DNA from: Candidatus Zhuqueibacterota bacterium | GTDB taxonomy: Bacteria; Zhuqueibacterota; Zhuqueibacteria; Residuimicrobiales; Krinioviventaceae | Reading direction: 5' to 3' | Length of the DNA stretch: 41,025 bases | NCBI GenBank assembly: GCA_016929295.1 | Contig: JAFGJB010000239.1 | Location: 1 to 41,025, forward strand | Shown here: in pieces, positions 31,757 to 40,256 of the stretch | How positions within the stretch are numbered: position 1 is the first letter of the stretch | How the letters are laid out: every line of letters begins with the position of its first letter | Position numbers and translations under genes: made by a program | The notes under the pieces: model-generated | The model's input: the letters and a program-made list of their open reading frames with translations, nothing else | The model's database searches: none | Told to the model about the DNA's origin: nothing

Positions 31757-31980
31757 CACTCACGCAAACTCGAGCGGCAAAGGATACGCAAAGAACAAAA
31801 ATATTATTTTTCTAGTGGTAAGCGAACTGACAATGACACATGTCAGATTGTCCAGTCGTGCTCGAATAGTATATGTTAATTAGCAACTTACCATGTGCTG
31901 CAAATTTTGCCAACGAAAATTATTTTCATTTCTTTCAAGAACTTGACGTATCTTTGCGTCTCCGCGTCTTTGCGTGAGTT
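31757..31980. repeat. Inverted pair of CTTTGCG short-period arrays
   Basis: An array of CGCAAAG-type units (31757-31796) and an array of CTTTGCG(T) units (31942-31980) are complementary over roughly 40 bases, with about 145 bases between them. They belong to the same sequence family as the single array at 325-364. The 503-base region between the GGT-like and RNA methyltransferase genes shows no gene; a 6-bp stem CTGACA/TGTCAG lies between the arrays at about 31828-31847. Confidence 0.65.
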
Positions 31981-32154
31981 CAGAAAATTGCACAATCGAG
32001 GCATCATGCAAAGTGAAATTATATTTTTTCTTAACATATTATCTTTTGCTGCTTTTTAATCGACTTTGCCAGAAACTGAGGTTTTACCTCTTCATTTGCT
32101 TTTTCATTGTGATTGCTGGAGAATAGCTTTATATTCCCCAGGATTTCAGGGATT

Positions 32155-33348
32155 ATGATGGATTTTTCAGTAGCGAATAAAATTCTTCTCACCTGCGCCA
32201 GGGGCGTTGTCCCTTTTCTGCAAAAAGAGGTCGAACGTCTGGGATTTCCGGTGCAGCAGTCTTTGCAATTGGGCCTGTTCACCCGGGGGACACTCAATGA
32301 CGCGATCGCGCTGAATTTGTCACTGCGAACGGCGAACCGGGTGCATTTTCTCTTGCACGAGTTCCGGGCGGAAAATCCCGACCATCTTTATCAGCAACTG
32401 GTCAAGCTGCCATGGGAAGGGATCATTGATTCGCGCGGTTACGTGAGCGTCACCTCGTCGGTGATGAACGATGCGGTCTCTGACAGTCGTTTTGCCAATT
32501 TAAAGTGCAAAGATGCGATCGTCGATCGAATCGCTGCCAAAAAGGGAGAGCGCCCCGATTCCGGTCCCGATCACTCCAGGAGCGCGGTCTATTTGTATTG
32601 GAAAGAAAATGACTGCGCCATTTATGTGGACACAACCGGCGAGTCGCTTTCTCGACGCGGTTATCGGAAAATTCCGTTGCAGGCGCCCATGCAGGAGACG
32701 CTGGCGGCTGCTGTGTTGTTGGCCGCTGACTGGCGCGGCGATGGCCATTTTGTCAATCCCATGTGCGGCAGCGGCACGCTGGGCATTGAGGCGGCGCTGA
32801 TCGCTCTGAACAAAGCGCCAGGTCTGCTGCGGCATAATTTTGGCTTTATGCATGTCAAGGGATATGACAAGGCCGCCTACCTGGACATCAGAAAATCGCT
32901 GCGCGCTGACATTCGCAAAAAGAGCGACTTTGACTTTGTCCTCTCCGATATTGACGGGCAAGCGGTCGCCGCCGCCCGGCAAAATGCCCGCACCGCCGGC
33001 GTGGATCATCTGCTCAAGTTCCATCGATGTGATTTCAGAGAAACGCCGGTGCCGCAGGGGCGTGGCATGGTTTTCGTCAATCCCGGCTATGGCGTACGAC
33101 TGGAGGATGAACGGTCCCTGGAGGGAGTGTACAGCGGTCTGGGTGATTTTTTCAAGCGCAAGTGCCTCGGATATACCGGCTATATTTTCACCGGTAACCT
33201 GATGCTGGCGAAACGTGTCGGATTAAAAACATCGCGCCGATTGATCTTTTACAATGGCAGCATCGAAGCCCGGCTGCTCGAGTATGAGCTCTATGACGGT
33301 TCTCGTGCCAAACCGCACACTGTTGTGCAAAAAGATGGAGCTGAATAG
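32155..33348 (+). CDS. RlmL/THUMP-type 23S rRNA guanine-N2 methyltransferase-like
   Basis: A 397-residue protein. The N-terminal part (about residues 1-165) fits a ferredoxin-like/THUMP RNA-binding region (LLTCARGVVPFLQKEVERLG, LRTANRVHFLLHEF), followed by the UPF0020 catalytic domain with RGYRKIPLQAPMQETLAAAVL, the SAM motif FVNPMCGSGTLGIEAALIAL (about 200-219) and a late motif GMVFVNPGYGVRLEDE. In RlmL/RlmKL the target-base motif is usually NPPYG; here it is NPGYG. Such enzymes methylate the exocyclic N2 of a guanine in 23S rRNA (G2445 in E. coli). Translation probably starts at ATG 32155 or 32158 after AGGG; a TTG at 32113 is unlikely. The gene is not obviously related in function to its neighbours. 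Confidence 0.88.
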   Translation: MMDFSVANKILLTCARGVVPFLQKEVERLGFPVQQSLQLGLFTRGTLNDAIALNLSLRTANRVHFLLHEFRAENPDHLYQQLVKLPWEGIIDSRGYVSVTSSVMNDAVSDSRFANLKCKDAIVDRIAAKKGERPDSGPDHSRSAVYLYWKENDCAIYVDTTGESLSRRGYRKIPLQAPMQETLAAAVLLAADWRGDGHFVNPMCGSGTLGIEAALIALNKAPGLLRHNFGFMHVKGYDKAAYLDIRKSLRADIRKKSDFDFVLSDIDGQAVAAARQNARTAGVDHLLKFHRCDFRETPVPQGRGMVFVNPGYGVRLEDERSLEGVYSGLGDFFKRKCLGYTGYIFTGNLMLAKRVGLKTSRRLIFYNGSIEARLLEYELYDGSRAKPHTVVQKDGAE

Positions 33349-33446
33349 TCGTCATTGATGTATACAGAAGACAATAATCCTGTAAACGCTGGTTTTGCAC
33401 CAGGCGTCTTAAATACGAATTTAAAAACTTGTTGCCAAAAGCCTCG

Positions 33447-34034
33447 ATGAGCCGGACAGCAGAATCAGACCTGAAACTTGTGCAGTCTGCGAAAGCGGGT
33501 AATAAAACGGCTTTTGGGACTTTGGTGAAGAAATATCAGCAAAAGGTTTTTTATTTGGCGTTTGATCTGGTGCACGATTATGATGATGCCAAAGATATTG
33601 CGCAGGAAGCTTTCATAAAATCTTTTGAAAAATTGCAGCAATTTGAAGAGAGGGCGCAGTTCTCGACGTGGCTATATCGAATCGCAGTGAATCTGGCGAT
33701 GGATCAATATCGCCGTCGCAAGAGGCGGCCGCATGAATCGCTCGACGACAATATCCATGAAATTGAGCGTCAGAAAAACGTGGAGCAGATGGCAGAGGGG
33801 CAGCGCTCGGACATGGAATTGCAAAACTCGGCACAACGGCAACAAATAGACAAGGCGCTGATGAATTTGTCGCCGAATCAGAGAGCGGCAACCGTCTTGA
33901 AATATTTTCATCAACAGTCGTCAAAAGAAATCGCCCACGTCCTGGGATGCTCCGAGAGCACAGCCAGAATTCATCTGTTCCGCGCCATGAAAAACTTGCG
34001 CAAACACCTCAAAGGTATACAAGAATCGTTATGA
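33447..34034 (+). CDS. ECF-type RNA polymerase sigma factor
   Basis: A 195-residue sigma70-family protein. Region 2: AFGTLVKKYQQKVFYLAFDLVHDYDDAKDIAQEAFIKSFEKL, FSTWLYRIAVNLAMDQYRRRKR. Region 4: LSPNQRAATVLKYFHQQSSKEIAHVLGCSESTARIHLFRAMKNLRKHL, a helix-turn-helix that reads the -35 element. The lack of regions 1 and 3 makes it an extracytoplasmic-function sigma factor (RpoE/SigW-like). ATG 33447 gives the best start; two TTG codons at 33429 and 33432 lie in frame. It ends in an ATGA overlap with the anti-sigma gene, the usual arrangement for a sigma/anti-sigma pair. Target promoters are unknown; the envelope protein genes downstream are candidates. Confidence 0.93.
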   Translation: MSRTAESDLKLVQSAKAGNKTAFGTLVKKYQQKVFYLAFDLVHDYDDAKDIAQEAFIKSFEKLQQFEERAQFSTWLYRIAVNLAMDQYRRRKRRPHESLDDNIHEIERQKNVEQMAEGQRSDMELQNSAQRQQIDKALMNLSPNQRAATVLKYFHQQSSKEIAHVLGCSESTARIHLFRAMKNLRKHLKGIQESL

Positions 34035-34822
34035 AGAGCTGTCCATTTGAAAATCTTCTCCTTCCCTATGTGCAGCGTGAATTGTCGAAAAGTGATCGTT
34101 TTCGCCTGTTGTCGCATTTGCCGACCTGTCAGGATTGCAACCAGACGCTCGCTGATCTGCAAACCGTTGATAGCAGCTTGCGACGCCACCAGCGAGAAAA
34201 AGCGCCGCACGATCTCTATGTTTCCTACGTAGAAGGACTTGAAACTCGTTTCAGACCTGAGCCGTTCTTGAAAATCAGATGGCGTCAACTGACCGAGCTG
34301 GCGGGAAAACTGTTCCTGTCGTCTTCGCCGTCGTTTCGCCTTGCCCGCGCATTCGCCATTCTACTCGTCGGTGTTTTGCTCGGCCGACAGCTTTTTTATC
34401 CCTCTACCACATCAAAAATCAACGCATTCGATTCGCAACAGACCGCGACGACGCTGACCAAAGATGATATTCAGTTCATTGCTGACTATGTGGTGCAGTC
34501 CGAGCTTCTTTTGCTGACGATCGCAAACAGCTCGGCGGATGAGCCGACAGATGACCTCATCTATTTGAACAAAGATATCGCCCAGACTCTGCTCTACAAA
34601 ACAGCTAAAGTTCAGCGCAAAGCGATCGCCCTCGAAGATGACGTGATCATCATCTTTCTAAATCGTTTGGAGCTTGTCTTGCTGGAAATTTCAAATCGCG
34701 ATGATGAAGAGATTCGCACCACATTCCGCGATATCAAGAACATGATCAAAGAATCGGATATGGTTCAAAAATCCAGGCGGCTGCAGCATCGTTTGGAGAC
34801 TACGTTAGCAGAAAGTGCCTGA
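34031..34822 (+). CDS. Zinc-finger anti-sigma factor, membrane-anchored
   Basis: A 263-residue protein with a cytoplasmic anti-sigma domain (His29-x3-Cys33-x2-Cys36, sequence HLPTCQDC, the ZAS motif HxxxCxxC), one membrane helix at about residues 100-120 (LARAFAILLVGVLLGRQLF) and a C-terminal domain of about 140 residues rich in acidic and helical segments (ALEDDVIIIFLNRLELVLLEIS). In this family the zinc domain holds the partner sigma factor inactive until an envelope signal acts on the outer domain. ATG 34031 overlaps the sigma stop as ATGA, so synthesis is coupled. A longer in-frame reading from 33947 would overlap the sigma gene by 88 bases and is not needed. The signal sensed is unknown. 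Confidence 0.88.
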   Translation: MKSCPFENLLLPYVQRELSKSDRFRLLSHLPTCQDCNQTLADLQTVDSSLRRHQREKAPHDLYVSYVEGLETRFRPEPFLKIRWRQLTELAGKLFLSSSPSFRLARAFAILLVGVLLGRQLFYPSTTSKINAFDSQQTATTLTKDDIQFIADYVVQSELLLLTIANSSADEPTDDLIYLNKDIAQTLLYKTAKVQRKAIALEDDVIIIFLNRLELVLLEISNRDDEEIRTTFRDIKNMIKESDMVQKSRRLQHRLETTLAESA

Positions 34823-34841
34823 TTTTGCAAAGGTTATGGGT

Positions 34842-36428
34842 ATGAAAACATGCAGCAAGATTCTTCTTTCTGTAACACTGTTCCTTCTTATAAATGATAT
34901 CTCTCCAGCTCTGCAGACGGACGGCGCGCAGCGACTCTATCTTGAGGCAAAAAGACGGTCTTTTCATCAAGAATGGGATGTGGCAGCCCAGCTCTACGCG
35001 CAATTGGTGGATGATTATCCCGAAAGTCACTATCGGGAAGAAGCGCAGTTCTGGGTCGGCTATTGCCTTGAAAAGACGCGCGACTATCGCAGCGCCTTTT
35101 TGGCATTTGACAGCCTGGAGCGTAAATTCCCCAACAGTTCCTGGCTGGATGACGCTGTGCAGCACAAGATTTCATTGGCGGAAAAACTGGCAGCCCAGCG
35201 CGGTGATCAGTACTATATGTTTTTGCGCGCTCAATTATACCACAAGAATAAAGACATTCAATATGTCGCCGCTATGGCGCTCGGACGGCTGGGAGATAAA
35301 CGAGCCCTCGGCATCCTTGAATCACTCCGAGGACATGTTGATTTTGACAGCGAAACCGACCGCCTCATCCATCAACTGGAGCAAAGCGCCGAACTTACCG
35401 ATGAAGCGATTTATGCCGAGGGTACAATCGGCAGCTTTGCGGATGAGAATCAAAAAAGAGAGCGCATTAATCCCACCAAGGATGATAAAGTACATTATTT
35501 TGCCGAGCATCGTTTCGAGCAGTATAAAAAAATGACCCGCAAAGACGATGACTGGAGCCGGGAGGATTTGATTACTTTCGGCTTGTGGCACGTACTGCCG
35601 TCGGACGATTTTGATGCGCTGATGAAAATGGATGCGGCGGCTCGAACTGCCTGGCTCGATTACTTTTGGAAAAAGCAAGATCCGACCCTCACCACCGAAC
35701 GCAATGAGTGTCGCGAAGAATTCGAATCGCGCGTCAGCATTGCCCGCCAATTCTACTCCTACTACGACGGCCTGGAAGGTTTTACCTATGCGCCATGGGA
35801 TGCGCGCGGCGAAATCTATATTAAATTTGGCCAACCACAGAGCAGAAATCAGGCTGAAGACGGCGAGCTGTGGCACTATCCGCAATTTGATAAAATTACA
35901 TTCCTCATTCGCCCCAACATCACCAATATTTTTGGGCGAGCGATATTTATCTCGTCACTCGACGGCCGCTCCATGCGTTCCGTCCCGCACAGCAGCGACT
36001 GGTCGCGCTGGCGATATTTGCACACAAAGTATATCTTTAATCCCGGCTTTTTCTATGAATATACCTTGACCGACGGCAACAGCCTTGTCAGGGACATGAC
36101 GCTGGAGGCGCGCCAGAGCGGCAGCGGATTGGCGTTGCACTACGAAATGCCGCTCGGCGAATTCAAGTTCTTTGAAAAAGACGGACTCTATCATCTATCC
36201 TATAAAGAAAGCTATGTCATCCTCGACGAGAAAATGCGCCAGGTCGTTCAGCATGAGACGACTCGCCGCATGACCAAGGCGAATAAACGAGAAATAAAAA
36301 AACAAAAATCGATCGAACAGGACATCATGGTGAATCTGGCGTCCGGTGATTATACTTTTGGCCTCAAAATCGAGGATTCGTATTCAAAAAAAGTCGGACT
36401 CACACAGATAGAAATAAGTGTAAAATAG
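34842..36428 (+). CDS. GWxTD-related exported protein with TPR/HEAT-like N-terminus
   Basis: A 528-residue protein with a signal peptide (KILLSVTLFLLINDISPALQ). Residues about 30-100 resemble a tetratricopeptide/BamD-like unit (DVAAQLYAQLVDDYPESHYREEAQFWVGYCLE, DYRSAFLAFDSLERKFPNSSW), followed by a HEAT-like stretch (YVAAMALGRLGDKRALGIL). The C-terminal two-thirds match the GWxTD group found in FCB and Acidobacteria genomes: DYFWKKQDPTLTTERNECREEFESRV and APWDARGEIYIKFGQPQS, although the name-giving GWxTD is replaced by APWDA. The function of the family is unknown; it is linked to the envelope. ATG 34842 is preceded by AAGG at eight bases; a GTG at 34815 would overlap the anti-sigma gene. It probably belongs to the same operon as the sigma/anti-sigma pair (19-base gap). 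Confidence 0.78.
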   Translation: MKTCSKILLSVTLFLLINDISPALQTDGAQRLYLEAKRRSFHQEWDVAAQLYAQLVDDYPESHYREEAQFWVGYCLEKTRDYRSAFLAFDSLERKFPNSSWLDDAVQHKISLAEKLAAQRGDQYYMFLRAQLYHKNKDIQYVAAMALGRLGDKRALGILESLRGHVDFDSETDRLIHQLEQSAELTDEAIYAEGTIGSFADENQKRERINPTKDDKVHYFAEHRFEQYKKMTRKDDDWSREDLITFGLWHVLPSDDFDALMKMDAAARTAWLDYFWKKQDPTLTTERNECREEFESRVSIARQFYSYYDGLEGFTYAPWDARGEIYIKFGQPQSRNQAEDGELWHYPQFDKITFLIRPNITNIFGRAIFISSLDGRSMRSVPHSSDWSRWRYLHTKYIFNPGFFYEYTLTDGNSLVRDMTLEARQSGSGLALHYEMPLGEFKFFEKDGLYHLSYKESYVILDEKMRQVVQHETTRRMTKANKREIKKQKSIEQDIMVNLASGDYTFGLKIEDSYSKKVGLTQIEISVK

Positions 36429-36445
36429 AACTCTATTTTTTTCAC

Positions 36446-36493
36446 GCCGATGCTGTGTCCTCTCGTGCAATGGTTGCGCAACATCGGCTTTTC
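36446..36493 (+). terminator. Candidate terminator after the GWxTD-related gene
   Basis: GCCGATG (36446-36452) pairs with CATCGGC (36482-36488), directly followed by TTTTC. An inner GCAA/TTGC stem lies in the loop. It sits 18 bases after the stop, in a 233-base gap that otherwise shows no gene. Confidence 0.45.
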
Positions 36494-36661
36494 TTGCCTC
36501 AAAGTGACGTGCCTTCCCTTCACAGGCTGCCTTGTGACAAGCCCAAGAGAGTACGAGTAAAAAAAAGAAATTCCGCAGGCAAACTCTCTGCATGTATTTA
36601 TCTACGCACCCGAGCAGGGCGCCGTCGCAGCATTATGTTAACAGTGCATTTATAGAGGTTG

Positions 36662-39600
36662 ATGATGGATCTAAAGCTACGTTCGCTAGTTATTCTGGGG
36701 ATTTTGTTCTTTGCGGAGGTTTTTGGCCAAAATTCATGGCATAAAGTTGATGGTCCCTACGGTGGACTCGTGCATCCGCTGGCGATTGATGAAAATGATC
36801 AGCTCTATGCGGTCTTTAACAACACACTGTCGACATCCACAGATCAGGGACGAACGTGGCGGGAGATTTTTGCGAATACGGCGACATTCAGGCTGGGACT
36901 TGACTCATATCTATATGCTGAAAGCCTCGACAGCGGTCTCTATTTCTCGCAAGATCGCGGCGCAACATGGACTCTTTTGCCGGCGACGATCGATCATCTG
37001 ACACTCGATAAAATGGCGGTGGCGCGGGACGGCACCCTCTTCTTTGCCGATGGCGATCAGCTCTATGTATCATTTGATCGAGCACTGCGATGGACGCCCG
37101 CTGCAAGCTCGATTAAAGGGAATGCCTCTTTTGTCTGCGTCAGTGAGCTCGATCATCTCTACGTCTTTGGCAATGAAAAGCTGTTTTTTGCCGATAATAA
37201 TCCAGACTCTTTAAAACTTGTTCTGCAGGCGGATGACACGATTCAAACAGTGCTGGAAAATTCCAGGGGCGACATCTTTGTTTCTGTGGCCGGCAACACG
37301 CTAGGATCGATTTTAAAATCGACCGATGGCGGAGGGACGTGGACGCGAACCTCTTTGCCGTTTGCACAGTCGCTTCACGAGTCGCCACAGGGATGGCTGC
37401 TGGGCGCCAGCGCTGCACGACCAGGGAATTCCTTCATATCTACGAACGGCGGCGCCTCCTGGAATGCCGTGAATATAAATATGCCGATTTACTCCTTTGT
37501 CGTCAGCACGAACGGAAAAATTTACGCCGCTTCAGATGGCCTGTTCGTTTCAAATAACAGCGGCGGCTCTTTTACAAATATATCACCCAGTTCCGCAGCC
37601 GTATTTCGAGTGATCAGCGATGCAAAAGATCGTCTTTTCTGCATCACCGGCATTGACAAACGGTACAGTCGATTTTGGTATGCCGATGCCGGGGCGACCT
37701 CGTGGACCGAAATCGATAAAAAAAATACGTTAGGCCAACCATTGACATTTTTCGATGCGCGATTCGTCGCTGACGATCGATTGTGGCTGCTGTTGGGATA
37801 TGGGGCGGATGCGGTATCCATGTGCAAGCTCTATGAATCCAGAGATGGCGGCCGCACCTGGAGCGCCAAACGCACATTGAATGCCGGAGCAGCCGGTTTC
37901 GACGTCGATCGCCAATCGGGCACAATCTACTTCTGGGGTCAGGGCGAAAAATATTCTTATCGAACGGATGATTTTGGCGCATCGTGGATTCCGGCAATGT
38001 TGCCGTTTGAGATCGGCGCCCTGCACGCCGCCTCGGATGGCCTCGTTTTCGGCTACTCCGCGGCAGATGCACGGACAGTGAGTCGCCTGTATCGCTCCTT
38101 CAACAAGGGCGATAAATGGGACGATACGTCGACGCCCATCGACGATGGTGGAATCGCCAATCTGCATGTCGATCGCTTTGGTCATGTTTACAAACTGACG
38201 GCCGTCGAGCGAGATGGCACATTTCATCTGTCCTCGATTTGGAAATCTGGAGATTACGCGCTGAATTACAGCGACGTGACGCCGTCAGCTGGAGTGCTTC
38301 TTGAGCCGTCGACAACCATGTTCACCATGTTTAGCGACGCAAATGGCGCACTCTATGTGCGTGCATCCCACGCCATCAGCATAACTCGTGATAATGGCAA
38401 CTCGTGGAATGATATCTATTCATCAGCGACAGCCGCCATTCACTGCGTGCATTCGACGAATAGCGTCGATGTGTACATCGGCAGTATGTCCGCAGGCATC
38501 CTCAAGACAGAGCAGCCGGTGGTGAGTTTTAAACCCCGCATGGTGGAGCGGCTCGAAATGCCCGCTGTTGCCCGCACCTATGGCGTCAACTGGGTGGATT
38601 ACGACGCGGATGGATTCGATGATTTGTTCCTTGTCAATGAAGGTCCCAATATTTTATATAGAAATAATCGCGACGGCACCTTCAAACGCATCACCGCGGG
38701 GAGCATTGTCACCGATGACGAAGATTCTCGCTCGGCGACCTGGGGCGATTATAACGATGATGGATATCCCGATTGCTTTGTGGCGAACAGCAACAAAACG
38801 CACTTTAATAGCCTCTATCGCAATAATGGCGACGGGACATTCAAAAAAATCACCTCCGGAAATATTGTTGAAGATTACGGCGATTATCGCGGGTGCGCCT
38901 GGGTGGATGTGGATAATGACGGCGATCTCGATCTCTATGTCACCGGCATCAGCGATAGCTACAGAAACATTCTCTATCTGAATGATGGTACGAATCACTT
39001 TACCAAATCACAGGATGCGGTGATCGGCGAACTGAGCGACAAGACCTATAATTGTGGTTGGGCAGATTTCGACAATGACGGCGACCTTGATGTCTATCTG
39101 GCGAACGAGGGCGATGACAGGCTCTTTGAACAGGTGCGTCCCGGCCAATTTGTCCAGCTCAACTCGGAGCGGATTGCGACCAACAGCGGCGCGGCTGTCA
39201 GCTGCAGTTGGGGTGATTATGATAATGATGGTTACGTGGATCTTTTTGTGGCGAACTATAATGCCGCCAATTGTCTGTATCATAATAATCGTGGTCGTTC
39301 CTTCACCAAAATCACTGCTCCCGGAATCAGCACGGATGCAAAAATTTCAAAAGGCAGCGGCTGGGCTGATTATGATAACGACGGTGATCTCGATCTGTTC
39401 GTCTGTAATCGGAATTCTTTTCTTTTTTATGTTAACGACGGATATGGCAATTTCACTCAAACGGCGGGGCAATTCTTCTTCCATGCCGGCAATTCGCTCA
39501 GCCTGGCGTGGGGTGACGCGGAAAATGACGGTGACCTCGATCTGGCGATCGCCAGCTATGATCAACAGACGCTGATATATGAGAACATACTGGGCATGGG

Positions 39601-40201
39601 CAACTGGTTGAAAATCAAATGCGTCGGCAATAATGCAGCAAACCGGTCGGCAATCGGTGCGACCATAAAAGTGGTGACAACCAGCAACAATCAAAGAGTG
39701 ATGCAGACGCGCCACATCTCTTCGCAGACAGGGCATGCGGCGCAAAACAGTCTCATTGCCCACTTTGGTCTTGGCAGTGCTGCGAAAGTGGATTCGATCA
39801 TCATCGGCTGGCCATCCGCCAACAAACGCCAGGTGCTAGCTGAAAAGAGCGCCAATCAAAAAATCACTGTTGTCGAAACCGCCTCGGCGGCTGTCGATGC
39901 AGGGCCCCATCGCACTGCTCCGCGCGCTTTTCTTTTATTGCAAAATTATCCCAATCCGTTCAATCCTTCAACGACGATTCGATTTGACCTCCCTGAAAAA
40001 ACGCATGTGCAACTGGTGATAACCGATGTGCGGGGTCGCCTGGTGAAGACTTTGCTGAATGATGCAACGCCGGCGGGATCCTATGCGATTCAGTGGCATG
40101 GTGACGATGAGATGGAAAATGATGTGGCCAGTGGTCTCTATTTTTATCGCATTCAAACGGCCAGATTCGCGGCGTGCGCAAAAATGACCTTGTTGAGATG
40201 A
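36662..40201 (+). CDS. Double beta-propeller T9SS cargo (BNR repeats, FG-GAP/VCBS, ASPIC/UnbV)
   Basis: A 1179-residue exported protein. After a signal peptide (LRSLVILGILFFAEVFG), residues about 25-615 hold some ten Asp-box-like motifs (S/T-x-D-x-G-x-x-W, e.g. STDQGRTW, SQDRGATW, STDGGGTW, STNGGASW, SRDGGRTW), typical of sialidase/sortilin-like propellers. Residues about 626-976 contain exactly seven Ca2+-binding D-x-D-x-DG-x-x-D loops (DYDADGFDD, DYNDDGYPD, DVDNDGDLD, DFDNDGDLD, DYDNDGYVD, DYDNDGDLD, DAENDGDLD), enough for a seven-bladed integrin-like propeller. An ASPIC/UnbV domain follows (about 993-1073; NRSAIGATIKV, NSLIAHFGLG, IIIGWPSA). The end is a FlgD-like T9SS sorting domain (LLQNYPNPFNPSTTIRFDLP, SGLYFYRIQT). 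It is probably displayed on or released from the cell surface and may bind glycan or protein; no catalytic site is apparent. The start is ATG 36662 or 36665 after AGAGG. Confidence 0.92.
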   Translation: MMDLKLRSLVILGILFFAEVFGQNSWHKVDGPYGGLVHPLAIDENDQLYAVFNNTLSTSTDQGRTWREIFANTATFRLGLDSYLYAESLDSGLYFSQDRGATWTLLPATIDHLTLDKMAVARDGTLFFADGDQLYVSFDRALRWTPAASSIKGNASFVCVSELDHLYVFGNEKLFFADNNPDSLKLVLQADDTIQTVLENSRGDIFVSVAGNTLGSILKSTDGGGTWTRTSLPFAQSLHESPQGWLLGASAARPGNSFISTNGGASWNAVNINMPIYSFVVSTNGKIYAASDGLFVSNNSGGSFTNISPSSAAVFRVISDAKDRLFCITGIDKRYSRFWYADAGATSWTEIDKKNTLGQPLTFFDARFVADDRLWLLLGYGADAVSMCKLYESRDGGRTWSAKRTLNAGAAGFDVDRQSGTIYFWGQGEKYSYRTDDFGASWIPAMLPFEIGALHAASDGLVFGYSAADARTVSRLYRSFNKGDKWDDTSTPIDDGGIANLHVDRFGHVYKLTAVERDGTFHLSSIWKSGDYALNYSDVTPSAGVLLEPSTTMFTMFSDANGALYVRASHAISITRDNGNSWNDIYSSATAAIHCVHSTNSVDVYIGSMSAGILKTEQPVVSFKPRMVERLEMPAVARTYGVNWVDYDADGFDDLFLVNEGPNILYRNNRDGTFKRITAGSIVTDDEDSRSATWGDYNDDGYPDCFVANSNKTHFNSLYRNNGDGTFKKITSGNIVEDYGDYRGCAWVDVDNDGDLDLYVTGISDSYRNILYLNDGTNHFTKSQDAVIGELSDKTYNCGWADFDNDGDLDVYLANEGDDRLFEQVRPGQFVQLNSERIATNSGAAVSCSWGDYDNDGYVDLFVANYNAANCLYHNNRGRSFTKITAPGISTDAKISKGSGWADYDNDGDLDLFVCNRNSFLFYVNDGYGNFTQTAGQFFFHAGNSLSLAWGDAENDGDLDLAIASYDQQTLIYENILGMGNWLKIKCVGNNAANRSAIGATIKVVTTSNNQRVMQTRHISSQTGHAAQNSLIAHFGLGSAAKVDSIIIGWPSANKRQVLAEKSANQKITVVETASAAVDAGPHRTAPRAFLLLQNYPNPFNPSTTIRFDLPEKTHVQLVITDVRGRLVKTLLNDATPAGSYAIQWHGDDEMENDVASGLYFYRIQTARFAACAKMTLLR

Positions 40202-40211
40202 TCTTTTCCCC

Positions 40212-40246
40212 TCGACGGGCGACGCCCGGCGTCAGACGGCCGTCGA
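40212..40246. terminator. Possible shared hairpin between convergent genes
   Basis: TCGACGG (40212-40218) and CCGTCGA (40240-40246) form a 7-bp stem around a GC-rich inner region, between the stop codons of the giant surface protein (40201) and the minus-strand zinc ribbon (40257). No T-run follows on either strand, so it is only a weak candidate. Confidence 0.3.
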
Positions 40247-40256
40247 CAGCTCCGCT

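Noticed and set aside
36455-36655. A 66-codon frame between the GWxTD-related gene and the giant surface protein
   Set aside because: It overlaps the terminator-like hairpin, lacks a good ribosome binding site and shows no recognisable sequence.
38540-39590. DNA tandem repeat in the giant surface protein
   Set aside because: The similarity is at the protein level (seven calcium loops of a beta-propeller); DNA copies are diverged and not a recent tandem expansion.
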